A DNA stretch of 64,000 nucleotides from Pythium myriotylum (GCA_023091665.1 JALJCQ010000025.1:620001-684000), one strand, 5' to 3'; counted from the stretch's first letter, positions 1-11,535 are shown. The notes: generated by a model from the letters alone, not told the origin. Made by a program: numbers and translations.

Positions 1-808
1 AGCTGGAGCGGGAGCGGGAGCGGGAGCGGGAGCAGGTGCAGGGGCCGGAGCTGGGGCGGGTGCAGGCGCTGGAGCAGGGTTGCATCCACCGTTCATGTTG
101 CCTCCGTTGCCTGAGCTGCAGTCTGGGGAAGGCTTGGTACCGGGGCCAGGAGCCGGGGCCGGCGCAGGAGCGGGAGCTGGGACCGGAGCAGGAGCAGGGG
201 CAGGGGCAGGTGCTGGGACTGGAGCGGGCTGCGGACCCTGGCCTGGAACCGGGGCTGGGTTGCAGTTGCTACCCATGTTACCACCGCCGTTTGTGCCGCC
301 AGCGCATCCCGAGTTGCCCGAGTTTGGTGCGGGCACCGGCACCGCGGCGCCCGGCGTCGGCATCACCGGAACACCAGGAGCCGGCACCGGAATCGCCGCG
401 CCAGGAGTCGGCATCGCTGGGATGGGCTGCGACGCAGGCACGGCCGGAAGTGGCACCGGGTTGTTGCCGCCCGTGTTGCCGCCGTAGGCGCCACCACCAC
501 CGTTGCCGCCCCAGCCACCGAAGCCAAACGACGGAGCACCGCCACCTCCGCCCCAGCCACCGCTGGACTGGCCGCCCCCAACCACCACCGCCAGACTTGC
601 CACCCCATCCACCGCCCCCGGACTTGCCGCCCCAACCTCCACCGCCAGACTTGCCACCCCATCCACCGCCACCCCACGTCTCACCTCGGAGCCGACGCTG
701 CGGAGCCTGTGCCTGAGCCTGGAGAGCCGCTGAGTCATCGGCAATAGTCGGAGACGTGAATGCCGAGGCGCACAGCGCGAGCATGCAGAGTTTGGTTGCT
801 GGGATCAT
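1..808 (-). pseudogene. Secreted Gly-rich/Ala-Pro-rich protein, left copy, frameshifted and cut by window edge
   Basis: This is the mirror-image copy of the gene at 2469-3542. It starts with the same signal peptide (MIPATKLCMLALCASAF...) and the same RRLR motif, then enters the GGGGWGGKSG repeats. At 575-579 it has five C where the right copy has four, so the reading frame shifts and ends at 278, giving 176 aa instead of the 357 aa of the intact copy. Beyond the shift the original frame still spells the Ala-Pro tail out to base 1, where the window ends. Three A/C differences near bases 8-26 also separate the copies, so it is not a pure mirror artefact. The extra C lies in a homopolymer and could be a sequencing error; otherwise this is a young pseudogene. 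Confidence 0.6.
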
Positions 809-1522
809 CTTGTAAGGATAGATGAGAAGATGAGAAGATGAGAAGAGGGATGTTGTTGTTGTGTAGCCGGGAAGGCAAGTTGGAAAGTGAGGTCAGCGGT
901 GAAGAAGTACGACGTGGTTGAGGAGGCTCCTCCGTCTCAGCTCCCAGTGAGTGGGATCTCGTTGAGCTTATCACGTGGATCTGGAGGAGTAGAGACGAGA
1001 AGGCGTGCCTGTCCATCTGTGTGTCAGTCCACCTGGTCGCCATTGCTCGAGATCTATTTCTTCCATCCGAGAACTCTTCTTCCATCCCATCCCGCACCGC
1101 TCGAGGAGCCACTGGGTTCCATTGACTTGATGTTTGTATGCAGGAGGCAGATGGAGAACTGAGTCACCTGTTTGATAACAACATCGAGCCAGCGTTCTCC
1201 AATGCAAACTGGTCCCGACTTTCGTAGAGGAGACTGTGTATGGCGGTCAGGAGATCACCGCCGGAGCAGCCGAAACACGACGTTTGTGGCCAGAGAGCAG
1301 ATCCGAGAGCCTCTACAGACATCGTGAAGGCTGTGAAGCCACACGTTATGTGGCTGCACTGAGAGCAGTTGTCTGTTCCGAATGTCTGCAGTTCCCGAAA
1401 TGAGATCATGTCAAGAATGAGCCCGAGAGCGTCTGGCGTCGTGGTGATCTTAGTCAACTCGAGGTGAGGAGGACGATGCTACAGACTCGGTGAGGATCCA
1501 CCAGTTGCAGGGTGGCTCATCA
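1..1522. repeat. Inverted repeat, left arm
   Basis: Bases 1-1522 are the reverse complement of 1755-3275, with only an extra C near 575-579 and three substitutions near the left edge seen. The arm holds a gene copy plus about 700 bp of its upstream DNA. The arm may continue beyond the window start. Confidence 0.95.
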
Positions 1523-1754
1523 CTCACTGCACTGTCGCCCCGGGCTTAGAAGTTACTTCGACAAACTAAGTCGTTGCGGACTGCCCATGTCGCCCTGGCA
1601 ATTCGTACTGCCGCCCCAGGCTTACAGGATAGACTCGTGCGATCAATCACTGCAATTAGAAGTCAACTGTGTGTAAACTCGGGCAAATCGGGATGCGTTG
1701 GTAACACTAGCACACTTCCAATAACGAATTACTTGTCGAACTAGTGATGAGCGA

Positions 1755-3275
1755 TGATGAGCCACCCTGCAACTGGTGGATCCTCACCGAGTCTGTAGCA
1801 TCGTCCTCCTCACCTCGAGTTGACTAAGATCACCACGACGCCAGACGCTCTCGGGCTCATTCTTGACATGATCTCATTTCGGGAACTGCAGACATTCGGA
1901 ACAGACAACTGCTCTCAGTGCAGCCACATAACGTGTGGCTTCACAGCCTTCACGATGTCTGTAGAGGCTCTCGGATCTGCTCTCTGGCCACAAACGTCGT
2001 GTTTCGGCTGCTCCGGCGGTGATCTCCTGACCGCCATACACAGTCTCCTCTACGAAAGTCGGGACCAGTTTGCATTGGAGAACGCTGGCTCGATGTTGTT
2101 ATCAAACAGGTGACTCAGTTCTCCATCTGCCTCCTGCATACAAACATCAAGTCAATGGAACCCAGTGGCTCCTCGAGCGGTGCGGGATGGGATGGAAGAA
2201 GAGTTCTCGGATGGAAGAAATAGATCTCGAGCAATGGCGACCAGGTGGACTGACACACAGATGGACAGGCACGCCTTCTCGTCTCTACTCCTCCAGATCC
2301 ACGTGATAAGCTCAACGAGATCCCACTCACTGGGAGCTGAGACGGAGGAGCCTCCTCAACCACGTCGTACTTCTTCACCGCTGACCTCACTTTCCAACTT
2401 GCCTTCCCGGCTACACAACAACAACATCCCTCTTCTCATCTTCTCATCTTCTCATCTATCCTTACAAGATGATCCCAGCAACCAAACTCTGCATGCTCGC
2501 GCTGTGCGCCTCGGCATTCACGTCTCCGACTATTGCCGATGACTCAGCGGCTCTCCAGGCTCAGGCACAGGCTCCGCAGCGTCGGCTCCGAGGTGAGACG
2601 TGGGGTGGCGGTGGATGGGGTGGCAAGTCTGGCGGTGGAGGTTGGGGCGGCAAGTCCGGGGGCGGTGGATGGGGTGGCAAGTCTGGCGGTGGTGGTTGGG
2701 GCGGCCAGTCCAGCGGTGGCTGGGGCGGAGGTGGCGGTGCTCCGTCGTTTGGCTTCGGTGGCTGGGGCGGCAACGGTGGTGGTGGCGCCTACGGCGGCAA
2801 CACGGGCGGCAACAACCCGGTGCCACTTCCGGCCGTGCCTGCGTCGCAGCCCATCCCAGCGATGCCGACTCCTGGCGCGGCGATTCCGGTGCCGGCTCCT
2901 GGTGTTCCGGTGATGCCGACGCCGGGCGCCGCGGTGCCGGTGCCCGCACCAAACTCGGGCAACTCGGGATGCGCTGGCGGCACAAACGGCGGTGGTAACA
3001 TGGGTAGCAACTGCAACCCAGCCCCGGTTCCAGGCCAGGGTCCGCAGCCCGCTCCAGTCCCAGCACCTGCCCCTGCCCCTGCTCCTGCTCCGGTCCCAGC
3101 TCCCGCTCCTGCGCCGGCCCCGGCTCCTGGCCCCGGTACCAAGCCTTCCCCAGACTGCAGCTCAGGCAACGGAGGCAACATGAACGGTGGATGCAACCCT
3201 GCTCCAGCGCCTGCACCCGCCCCAGCTCCGGCCCCTGCACCTGCTCCCGCTCCAGCTCCAGCTCCAGCTCCAGCT
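1755..3275. repeat. Inverted repeat, right arm
   Basis: Partner of 1-1522. A 232-bp unpaired spacer (1523-1754) separates the arms. Both gene copies point outward, so the duplication put two promoters back to back. Confidence 0.95.
1881..2468 (+). promoter_or_regulatory. Upstream block conserved between gene copies
   Basis: This stretch aligns over its whole length, at roughly 80 percent by eye, with 4662-5257 upstream of the third copy, and is present inverted in the left arm. It ends in TTCTCATC triplet-like repeats just before the ATG (2436-2460), similar to the pyrimidine-rich initiators of oomycete promoters. A 97-aa open frame (1820-2113) overlaps it. In the third copy only the piece LLYESRDQFA is kept in frame and the rest has diverged, so I treat the block as promoter and leader DNA rather than a gene. 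Confidence 0.5.
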
Positions 3276-3542
3276 CCAGCTCCAGCAGGTGGTTGTGGCA
3301 ATGGCAACGGCGACGGTGGGTCCTCCGACCCCAACTGCAACCCTGCTCCGGCGTCCGGCCAGGGTCCGACTCCAGCCTCCGGTGGACAAGCACCTGCGCC
3401 TGCACCTGTGCCAGCTCCCGCGCCTGCTCCTGCTCCGGCGTCGGGTGGCTCGTCCGATCCGGACCCGTCCAAGCCGACTGGCGGTAAGCCTGGCAAGCCA
3501 GGCAAGCCGTCGCGCGACCCGAACAGCCCGATTCAGCAGTGA
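2469..3542 (+). CDS. Secreted Gly/Trp-rich, Ala-Pro-rich protein with RRLR motif
   Basis: Predicted 357 aa. Residues 1-23 form a clear signal peptide ending near PTIA/DD. Residues 38-41 read RRLR, an R-x-L-R match in the position expected for an oomycete RXLR translocation motif, but no EER motif follows. Next comes a Gly/Trp-rich block of GGGGWGGKSG units (about 45-110), then Pro-Ala spacers alternating with short Cys-containing blocks (GCxGGTNGGG, CSSGNGGN, CNPAPAPA) and a lysine/proline-rich tail (GGKPGKPGKPS). No catalytic domain is visible. Composition suggests an extracellular structural or wall-associated protein (inference); an effector role would rest on the RRLR motif alone. This is the intact member of the inverted pair. 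Confidence 0.8.
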   Translation: MIPATKLCMLALCASAFTSPTIADDSAALQAQAQAPQRRLRGETWGGGGWGGKSGGGGWGGKSGGGGWGGKSGGGGWGGQSSGGWGGGGGAPSFGFGGWGGNGGGGAYGGNTGGNNPVPLPAVPASQPIPAMPTPGAAIPVPAPGVPVMPTPGAAVPVPAPNSGNSGCAGGTNGGGNMGSNCNPAPVPGQGPQPAPVPAPAPAPAPAPVPAPAPAPAPAPGPGTKPSPDCSSGNGGNMNGGCNPAPAPAPAPAPAPAPAPAPAPAPAPAPAPAGGCGNGNGDGGSSDPNCNPAPASGQGPTPASGGQAPAPAPVPAPAPAPAPASGGSSDPDPSKPTGGKPGKPGKPSRDPNSPIQQ

Positions 3543-4661
3543 GAGTCAGGTCGAGCGACCTCTCCTTGAAATAGTTTGTAGATCATGTCGTGAAATCTTG
3601 AGTAATGGACGGTGTAATGCTAGTGTTCCTTGAATGAATAGACCTGATAGTGTCTGCCCATTTCTCGCGGCTGAATATCAGTTGATCCTGAACTCAGAAA
3701 TGAGACTGAAGTCTCAAGGTTGTGGTTTTCGGCCGTAGCCGAGCTGGTCCACTAGCCGAGCCGAGCGGATCGAAAATTGTTGAGCTTGGACAGATTTTCC
3801 GAACGTGATCGCGCAACAGATATCGCGAGACATTTTATACTTGCCTCGTCGACCACTGTCCAAGGTGCGTCCAACTTGATTAAGGGCAGCTTGACCAGTG
3901 GCAGACGGGCGGGCTTGGGTTAACATGCAGACTTTGCTAAGCCCGCGTAAGCAAGCCCACAGTCCCCTACGTCTCCTTAGAAAGTATGCAAGCCACTATA
4001 CGCTAGCGGTCGGGTATCATTTTTTCTGTTCTTTCAAGTTGGAGGCTAGTTTCTTTTTACAACGGGGTGAATAACGATAGGTATACATGCAAAATGCGAG
4101 GGAATGTCCCTGGGCCTGTTGGAGGTTGGATGCCTGCCCCTTGGAGTAGTCGCCAGGAAGGAGTTGAGGAAGTCTGCATCGCATTGGGCGCTCGGACGGA
4201 TGAAACCTTCGGAGGCTGCACCTGGAGTCCATCGCTACGTTTGCCGTATAGACGGCCATCTTATTGAACTCACAGAGGTGGTCGCGTCACGTGAATGGAT
4301 GCAAACGAGGCGTGAGGGGTTGTAGAGTGCTCGGAGGCGCTAATTTGGGGTGGTCGATATTGCGAAACTCGCGGAATGGACAGTTGACTGTCGCCAATGA
4401 CCGTCAAAGGTGCCCATCGATTCCGCTCAGCTTTGTGGAGATGGTCGGGGATGGATCTATCGCCGTAGGACCAAGACCGCCTCTTTGATCTTTGAGCTCA
4501 AGTCCAGGGCGCGGTTGCAATGAGCAATGTGCCATGCGACAGCTGATGGGTCCGACCGATTCTGCGGCACCGCCCTACGCCGTTCTGGTCGACTAGTAAT
4601 CTTCGTCCGGCTACACTAGACTACATTATCGGAAAGCCTGTTCTCAATAATAGCCCAATTT
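3543..4661. other. Intergenic, no supported gene
   Basis: Between the second and third copies of the secreted protein gene. Only short, unrelated open frames (up to 80 codons) occur and none has recognisable composition or conservation. Confidence 0.6.
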
Positions 4662-5257
4662 GGGAGCTATCGACATTCGGAGCAGGCAACTGGTCTTGGT
4701 TCAGCCACGCATCGTGTGGCTTGACTCACACCACGTTGTCTGTAGAGGCGATCAGTTCTGTTCCGTCAGTACGAGCATCGCACTTTGGCTCCAGTGACGG
4801 TCTCTCTGAGTCGGTTGCATGTAGTCAGGATCTGACTTCACTACACAATCTTCTCTATGAAAGTCGGGACCAGTTTGCATCGGAGAGCGCTGGCTCGTTG
4901 TTTATGCCACACTAGTGACTCAGTTCACCACCTGCCTTCCACATACAAATATCAAGTGAATGGAACTCAGTGACTGTCCAAGTGGTGCAGGATGAGACGG
5001 AAACGAGCAACAGCGTCCTTTTGCGTGACGCACAAATGAAAGAAAGGCGCACCTTCCCGTCTCTACTCCTCTTCGTCCCAAGATGATCCGTCTATGAGAC
5101 TGGGCCCACTCCCTTGCATCAAACGCCATGCCTGAGACGGAGGAGTCTCCTCAATGTCGTCGCACTCCACTGCTGATCTCACTTTACAATTTGCCTTCTC
5201 GGCTACACAGCAACCTTCCTCTTCGCATCTTCTCATCTTGTCGTCTCGCAGTTCAAG
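4662..5257 (+). promoter_or_regulatory. Upstream block of third copy
   Basis: Diverged counterpart of 1881-2468, collinear up to the ATG at 5258. It shows that the duplication unit included promoter DNA. The pyrimidine-rich run before the start (CTTCGCATCTTCTCATC) is retained. Confidence 0.5.
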
Positions 5258-6493
<1,236 letters not shown>

Positions 6494-6762
6494 AGCGGCT
6501 CCAATGGCTCGATCCATCGGGGGTCCTCCGAACATGTTGTGGTTCTCATAGTGTCGTGATGGTTCAGTTTTCTTTGAATGGTCATCGTGTTGAGATGCTT
6601 TAAACGGGTGAATGAGCAATTGTACTTCGTCATCTCAGAAACGAGTTCTCAAGCTGGATGGGTGGGTCGCGTCATGTAGTTGATCTTCACATTTGAACAA
6701 CTGACAGATCTGTCCAAGAAACGACGTTTCATTTTCGATTCACTTTTCATTCTTTTCGGATC

Positions 6763-7790
6763 TTAGATGGGAGGTGCATTCGGGAGATTTCGAGCTTTTG
6801 CCAGAACACTCTCTATTGCCATTTCGTCGCTCGTTGGAAGTCCGCGCTGCTTTTGCTGCTGGTCAAACATGGCCTTGCGGATGGCACCCTGAGTGGCCTC
6901 GTCATACTCGCTGATGTCCCGCGTCGAGTCGACCTCGTTCGTGTCGATCTCGGCATCCCCCACAATCACGCTCGCCCACCACGTTGCCTTGATCTTTTCG
7001 AGCGAAATGTGCATCATGCTGTCGCTCTCGACGGACCAGACACTCTCGTCTGCACGTACTTTCTCAGGCAGGTCGCCATCGATCAGCACGCCCCCATCGC
7101 TTCGCAACGCGACACGCAGGTGGCCCGTGCGAATCTGGCAGTCGATGTCCTTGGCACGCGTACCCGCAGGCAGCGGCAGCTGGATCTACGCCACACCATG
7201 CTAAACCTTTCACATCTAACGAAGCTGAGCATGGAGCCTCCACGTACCGTCACATCCTCGAGCGTCTGCGTCCACGAGTACTTGTCAGTGCGACCTCCAT
7301 TCCCCTCCGGCCCTACTCATAGAGTTATAAGTGAGCCTCCCACTTGTGCTCAGCACAAGTCTAACTACTAAAAAACCAACGCACGCTGCTTGCCCTTGTC
7401 CGTGAGCCTCACTGGTGGCGGCGGGGTCTCCACTCGCTTCGCTGGCGCTTTGCTCGGCTTCGCCTGTACCGGTGGCTTGCTCTCCGTGGGCGGCGCTGCG
7501 TCAATGTACTTGAGCGGATACTTCTGGAATGCCTCCATCACCTAATCCCCCCACAACACACCACCCATGCCTCAGCGCGGCGGCCATTTCTCCACGAAAA
7601 AGATCCGCAACCACTCGACTTTTTGCTGCGCGACGCCCGGCGCAAAGCCCATGCCGCGCGCCGCCGGATCGCTCGCGACGACGAAAAAGTCGGTCTTCCG
7701 GTGCAGAAACGAGAAGAACGAGTCCAGCAGCGGCTCGATGCCGCCGGCCTGCTGCGCCAGCGCCGCGTAGAGCTCGTCGCCGCGCTCCAT
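6763..7790 (-). CDS. nudC: NudC nuclear distribution protein (CS domain)
   Basis: Four exons give a 271-aa protein: 7790-7620, 7541-7385, 7312-7248 and 7185-6763. The lengths sum to 816 nt and every junction keeps frame; introns are 78, 72 and 62 nt with GT-AG ends. The N-terminal NudC helix region is visible (GGIEPLLDSFFSFLHRKTDF), then a Pro-rich linker, then the p23-like CS domain from YSWTQTLEDV through DGGVLIDGDLPEKV to WWASVIVGDAEIDT, and the family signature QRGLPTSDE near the C-terminus. NudC is an Hsp90 co-chaperone linked to dynein/LIS1 and nuclear movement. The C-terminal tail is shorter than in animals. It is read away from the ankyrin gene at 7931. Confidence 0.9.
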
Positions 7791-7806
7791 CTTCCGACAA
7801 ATGAGC
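7791..7806 (-). promoter_or_regulatory. Oomycete initiator-like element
   Basis: On the minus strand GCTCATTTG lies at 7806-7798, matching the first nine positions of the oomycete initiator GCTCATTYB; the later positions fit poorly. It ends just before the NudC ATG, implying a very short 5' leader. Confidence 0.4.
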
Positions 7807-7930
7807 TCTTCAATTCTGGCAGAAATCCATTTTGTAGCAACCCTATTATTAATAATAATAAGTACGAAAATTAAACTTGGAAAATGTATCGGAATAGGAA
7901 TGATGGTATTGGAGCTACGGATCAGATAGT

Positions 7931-9730
7931 ATGAGCATCGAGGAATCTCGAAGTGTGTGTTTTTTTTTCATGGAGCCCTCGACGACGATGCCGCTGCGCG
8001 CGGCGCTGCGCGTGGTCGTGCGCGAGCGCGAGCGCGTCCTCGCGCTCCCGCACGTCGTCGCGAAGGTCGCGCGGTTCCTCGACGTCTCGTCCAAGTGGAC
8101 GGTCGAAGCTGCAGCGGCGCGTGGGTTCGTGCACTTGCTCGACTTTCTCGACAGGAAGGCGCGCGCCACGGCCGCGACACGGCGACAGGCGACGCTCGCG
8201 CAACTGCAGTTCGACATGGGCGACGCGCTGACTCGCGCGGCTGCAAACGGCCATATCAACTCGATCGAGTGGCTCCTGTGGTATCGTCCGGACAGCCTCG
8301 TGCCCGTTCGGGTGATGGTCGCTGCTGCCGAGCACGGCCACCTCGATGTCGTCAAGTGGCTCCATGAGAACCGAAACCAAGAGTGCACGCATGAAGCGAT
8401 GGACCTGGCTGCGACGAACGGGCACCTCGACGTCGTCGAGTGGCTCCACTGGAACCGGTCGGAAGGCTGCAAGACCGCGGCGATGAACGGAGCTGCCAGC
8501 GCTGGGCACTTGGAAGTGGTCAAATTCCTCCACAAGCACCGCACAGAAGGCTGTACAGTCCATGCAATGGCCAATGCCGCTGGCAACGGCCACCTTGAGA
8601 TGGTCAAGTGGCTGCACGAGAATCGAACAGAAGGCACGACCGTGCGTGCCATGGATTTAGCGGCGACAAGAGGCCACTTGCACATTGTCCAGTGGCTACA
8701 CAAACATCGCCCTGAAGGATGCTCGGTCGCAGCGATGAATGGCGCCGCCGAGTATGGCCACTTGGAGATTGTTCAGTGGCTACGCGCGAACCGAACGGAA
8801 GGCTGTACTGACAATGCCGTGTGGCGCGCCGCGGCCAATGGCCATCTCCACATCATCGAGTTCCTCCATGCTCAGTACCCTCGCCACTTTACTACTTTCG
8901 TGATCAGACCGATGGACGAGGCCATCTCACATGGCCAATTGGAGACCGTCAAGTGGCTGCACATGAATCGTCCGCTGGATCCTGTTGGTCGCGATGAAAT
9001 CGACCGTGCTGCTGACCGTGGCCACATCGAAGTCGTCAAGTGGCTCCATGAGAATCGCTGTAGCACGGGGGGCTGCACGCCGCGTGCCATGGATATGGCG
9101 GCGTGTAATGGCCACTTGGACATGGTCAAATGGCTCCACGAGAATCGCACTGAAGGGTGCACGACCGACGCCATGGACCTCGCAGCCAAGTTGGGTGATC
9201 TCTCGATCCTCGAGTTTCTCCACGACCACCGCCACGAAGGCTGCACGACACGAGCGATGGATAACGCCGCCCACTACGGCCACCTTAATATTGTCAAGTG
9301 GCTCCACTACAATCGGTCCGAGGGCTGCACGACCGAGGCGATGGATGCGGCTGCACGCATCGGGCACCTCGAGATGCTCGAGTTCCTGGACTCGCATCGC
9401 ACGGAAGGCTGCAGTGCTCGTGCGTTGGACCTCGCGACGAGCGCCAACCACTTGAGCGTGGTCAAGTGGCTCGTCGCACACAAACCAGACCAGTTCCACC
9501 GTGTGGCTGCCGTCGAAAGCGCGCTCGAAGTAGCGAGCCGGCGACGCCACGTGGCTGTGGAAGCATGGCTTCGGGCCAAGCTGCGACAGCTCCGCCACGA
9601 GATTGATGAGACTAACGCGCGAGACGACGACACCAACCAGAACGTGGACAGCGACGAGGACGTGGACGCGCATCCAGTCGTCACGGCCGAGGAAGAAGCT
9701 GCATCATGGATGCGAGCGCGTCAACGTTGA
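7931..9730 (+). CDS. Ankyrin-repeat protein
   Basis: Predicted 599 aa, no intron. After an N-terminal helical region (about 1-95) come 15-16 ankyrin units of about 34 residues with the oomycete-style signature GHLEVVKWLHENRTEGC, followed by a short acidic, charged tail (NQNVDSDEDVDAH). The consensus A-M-D-x-A-A and W-L-H positions are well kept; the unit near 8881-8960 is irregular (AQYPRHF, then DEAISHGQLE). No kinase, F-box or membrane segment could be recognised. Ankyrin arrays mediate protein binding; partner and role are unknown. It converges on the membrane-protein gene at 9791-10480 with a 60-bp gap. Confidence 0.85.
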   Translation: MSIEESRSVCFFFMEPSTTMPLRAALRVVVRERERVLALPHVVAKVARFLDVSSKWTVEAAAARGFVHLLDFLDRKARATAATRRQATLAQLQFDMGDALTRAAANGHINSIEWLLWYRPDSLVPVRVMVAAAEHGHLDVVKWLHENRNQECTHEAMDLAATNGHLDVVEWLHWNRSEGCKTAAMNGAASAGHLEVVKFLHKHRTEGCTVHAMANAAGNGHLEMVKWLHENRTEGTTVRAMDLAATRGHLHIVQWLHKHRPEGCSVAAMNGAAEYGHLEIVQWLRANRTEGCTDNAVWRAAANGHLHIIEFLHAQYPRHFTTFVIRPMDEAISHGQLETVKWLHMNRPLDPVGRDEIDRAADRGHIEVVKWLHENRCSTGGCTPRAMDMAACNGHLDMVKWLHENRTEGCTTDAMDLAAKLGDLSILEFLHDHRHEGCTTRAMDNAAHYGHLNIVKWLHYNRSEGCTTEAMDAAARIGHLEMLEFLDSHRTEGCSARALDLATSANHLSVVKWLVAHKPDQFHRVAAVESALEVASRRRHVAVEAWLRAKLRQLRHEIDETNARDDDTNQNVDSDEDVDAHPVVTAEEEAASWMRARQR

Positions 9731-9790
9731 AAGGCGAGAGGTCTAGTTGAATAATATTAGGGTTTAAAGCATGAAAAGATCCTAGCTAGC

Positions 9791-10480
9791 TCACGTCAAC
9801 TTGGCTTGCTTCATCACGGGCGTGTCCCCGTTGACGTAGGCGGCGCTGTGCGTCCTGTCGTCGTCGTCATTGTCGTCGCTGTCGTCTTTCATGTCGCGGT
9901 TACTGACTGCCTGGAGCTGGTTCTTGAACTCGGTCTCGCGCTGCTCGTCGACGCCGGCGATGCTCACGGCGTGGGCCATCGTGTCGACCTGTCGGTCTTC
10001 CAGCAGCTCCTCCTCGTCGTCCTCGATGAGGTGCGCGATCTCCATCTCGTACCGCGCGAGATCGCACACGAGAAATGCCACGGCGACCTCGAGCGCCGGG
10101 CCTCTTTTGACGGTCATGTCCTTGTCCCAGATCAAAAAGAGCAGCGAGTAGACGAACGTGAGCAGCTTGGAGTTGCGGAGGTTCTGGTCGAGGTTCTCGG
10201 GCGCCGGCGCGACGCTCGGCAGCACGCGGTGGCCGAACACGAGCAGGATGCCCCAGAGCAGCGGGATCCAGGCCATGTTGGTCATGTACTGGAGCTCTTG
10301 GTCGTCGCGCATGTCCGGATCCACACACTCAAAGAGCGAGAGCGCGAGCGCCTGCGTGAGGTAGAGCTCGAGCCCGCAGACCACGAGCGTCTTGACCGAC
10401 TGGGTCGTGATCGTCTCCTCGAGCACGGCGATCTTGTCCTTGAGGAACTCGACCTCGGCTCGCGCCGTCAGCTTGTCCAT
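9791..10480 (-). CDS. Predicted multi-pass membrane protein, unknown function
   Basis: Predicted 229 aa, not recognised. The N-terminus is charged and coiled-coil-like (VEFLKDKIAVLEETI), followed by about four hydrophobic stretches: around 29-50 (TLVVCGLELYLTQALALSL), 69-90 (MAWIPLLWGILLVFGH), 107-122 and 132-146. The C-terminal about 75 residues are acidic and hydrophilic (EDDEEELLEDRQ, DDSDDNDDDDR). It is transcribed away from the gene at 10846, which encodes another 229-aa tetraspan-like protein; the equal length appears accidental because I see no sequence similarity. Confidence 0.7.
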   Translation of the reverse strand: MDKLTARAEVEFLKDKIAVLEETITTQSVKTLVVCGLELYLTQALALSLFECVDPDMRDDQELQYMTNMAWIPLLWGILLVFGHRVLPSVAPAPENLDQNLRNSKLLTFVYSLLFLIWDKDMTVKRGPALEVAVAFLVCDLARYEMEIAHLIEDDEEELLEDRQVDTMAHAVSIAGVDEQRETEFKNQLQAVSNRDMKDDSDDNDDDDRTHSAAYVNGDTPVMKQAKLT

Positions 10481-10845
10481 GGTGTGTGTGTGGAGTATTG
10501 CGCGACGGGGACAATATAAAAAATTGTGCCACGCTGGTAACTTACACGGTGGGAGGACTGAATTCCGGTTTTAAGAGGAACCTCATCCTATCCAGAGATC
10601 CGGAGGGGTGCGTCCCCCCAGAAACGTTGAACCATCGTGTTTCCCACACTGTGGCTCTGACGGACAGGCCGTAAAAAACGAGGAACAGCGGAGAGGAGCG
10701 GAGGGGAGCAGAGGACTAAACGAGAGGAGGCGGTTTCCGGTTCCTCCAGTGGTCGATTCGACTTTTCGACGCGCCGATCGATTTCAATCCGCCGAGTAGT
10801 CGGAAGTACGTACCAGTATATTACTATCACGATCAAGTCAGCACC

Positions 10846-11535
10846 ATGGGGAAGCGCCGCGAGGTCTCCAAGATGCTCGAGGTCTCGGACGGCTACTGGG
10901 GCTTCGTGAACAAGAAGCGCTTCTTCCGGTTCGTGTACGCGTCGCTGACGTTCTTCGCGATCCTGGCGCTCGTGGCGACGTTCTTCCAGGTCGGCAGCGG
11001 CACGTCGTTCGCGCCCGAGTACCTCAACAAGAAACTGCAGCTCTCGAACGCGGAGATGGAGGAGAACGAGCGCATGCTGCGCTACATCTACGTCTTCTAC
11101 CCGACGCCGCTCATGGCCGCGTGGTTTGTCGTCTACTTTGCCAAGTTTTTCTTTTGCTGGCGCATCAAGCGCCTGCGCAAGGCTCGCAACTACCGGTACA
11201 ACCTGCTGCTCGCGACCATCACCATGGCCGTGCTCTACGGCTTGCTCTTTGCGCTCGTGCTCAAGATGGACCTCATCGACGGCCCGCGCTTCCGCGCCGC
11301 CATGATCACGTTCGTCTGCGAGTTCTCGCTCATCGGCATCGAGGTCTTCGACATGCACAAAGAGCGCAAGGCTCGCCACGAGCGCAAGCGGCTGCTCCAG
11401 AAGCAGCGCGAGGCCGAGGCCGAGGTGCGTCGACAGCTCGAGTCCGGCGAGACCGTCGAGGAAGGCCGCGCGAACGACCCGTCCCCGGTGCCCTTCCGAG
11501 GCCCCCGCTCCATCAAGCAAGGAGGCCTCGTGTGA
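10846..11535 (+). CDS. Predicted four-span membrane protein, unknown function
   Basis: Predicted 229 aa, intronless; ATG in a good context (CACCATGG). Four hydrophobic segments are visible at about 28-48 (FVYASLTFFAILALVATFF), 85-110, 122-145 and 152-172, with an extracytoplasmic loop between the first two. The C-terminal 55 residues are basic and helical (HKERKARHERKRLLQKQREAEAEV), probably a cytosolic coiled coil. No family recognised. It shares a 365-bp divergent promoter region with the gene at 9791-10480. Confidence 0.75.
   Translation: MGKRREVSKMLEVSDGYWGFVNKKRFFRFVYASLTFFAILALVATFFQVGSGTSFAPEYLNKKLQLSNAEMEENERMLRYIYVFYPTPLMAAWFVVYFAKFFFCWRIKRLRKARNYRYNLLLATITMAVLYGLLFALVLKMDLIDGPRFRAAMITFVCEFSLIGIEVFDMHKERKARHERKRLLQKQREAEAEVRRQLESGETVEEGRANDPSPVPFRGPRSIKQGGLV

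Noticed and set aside
1164..2113. Two identical 97-codon open frames (1164-1457 minus, 1820-2113 plus) as genes
   Set aside because: They are mirror copies in the inverted repeat, and the third copy keeps only a fragment in frame; DNA outside the frame is equally conserved.
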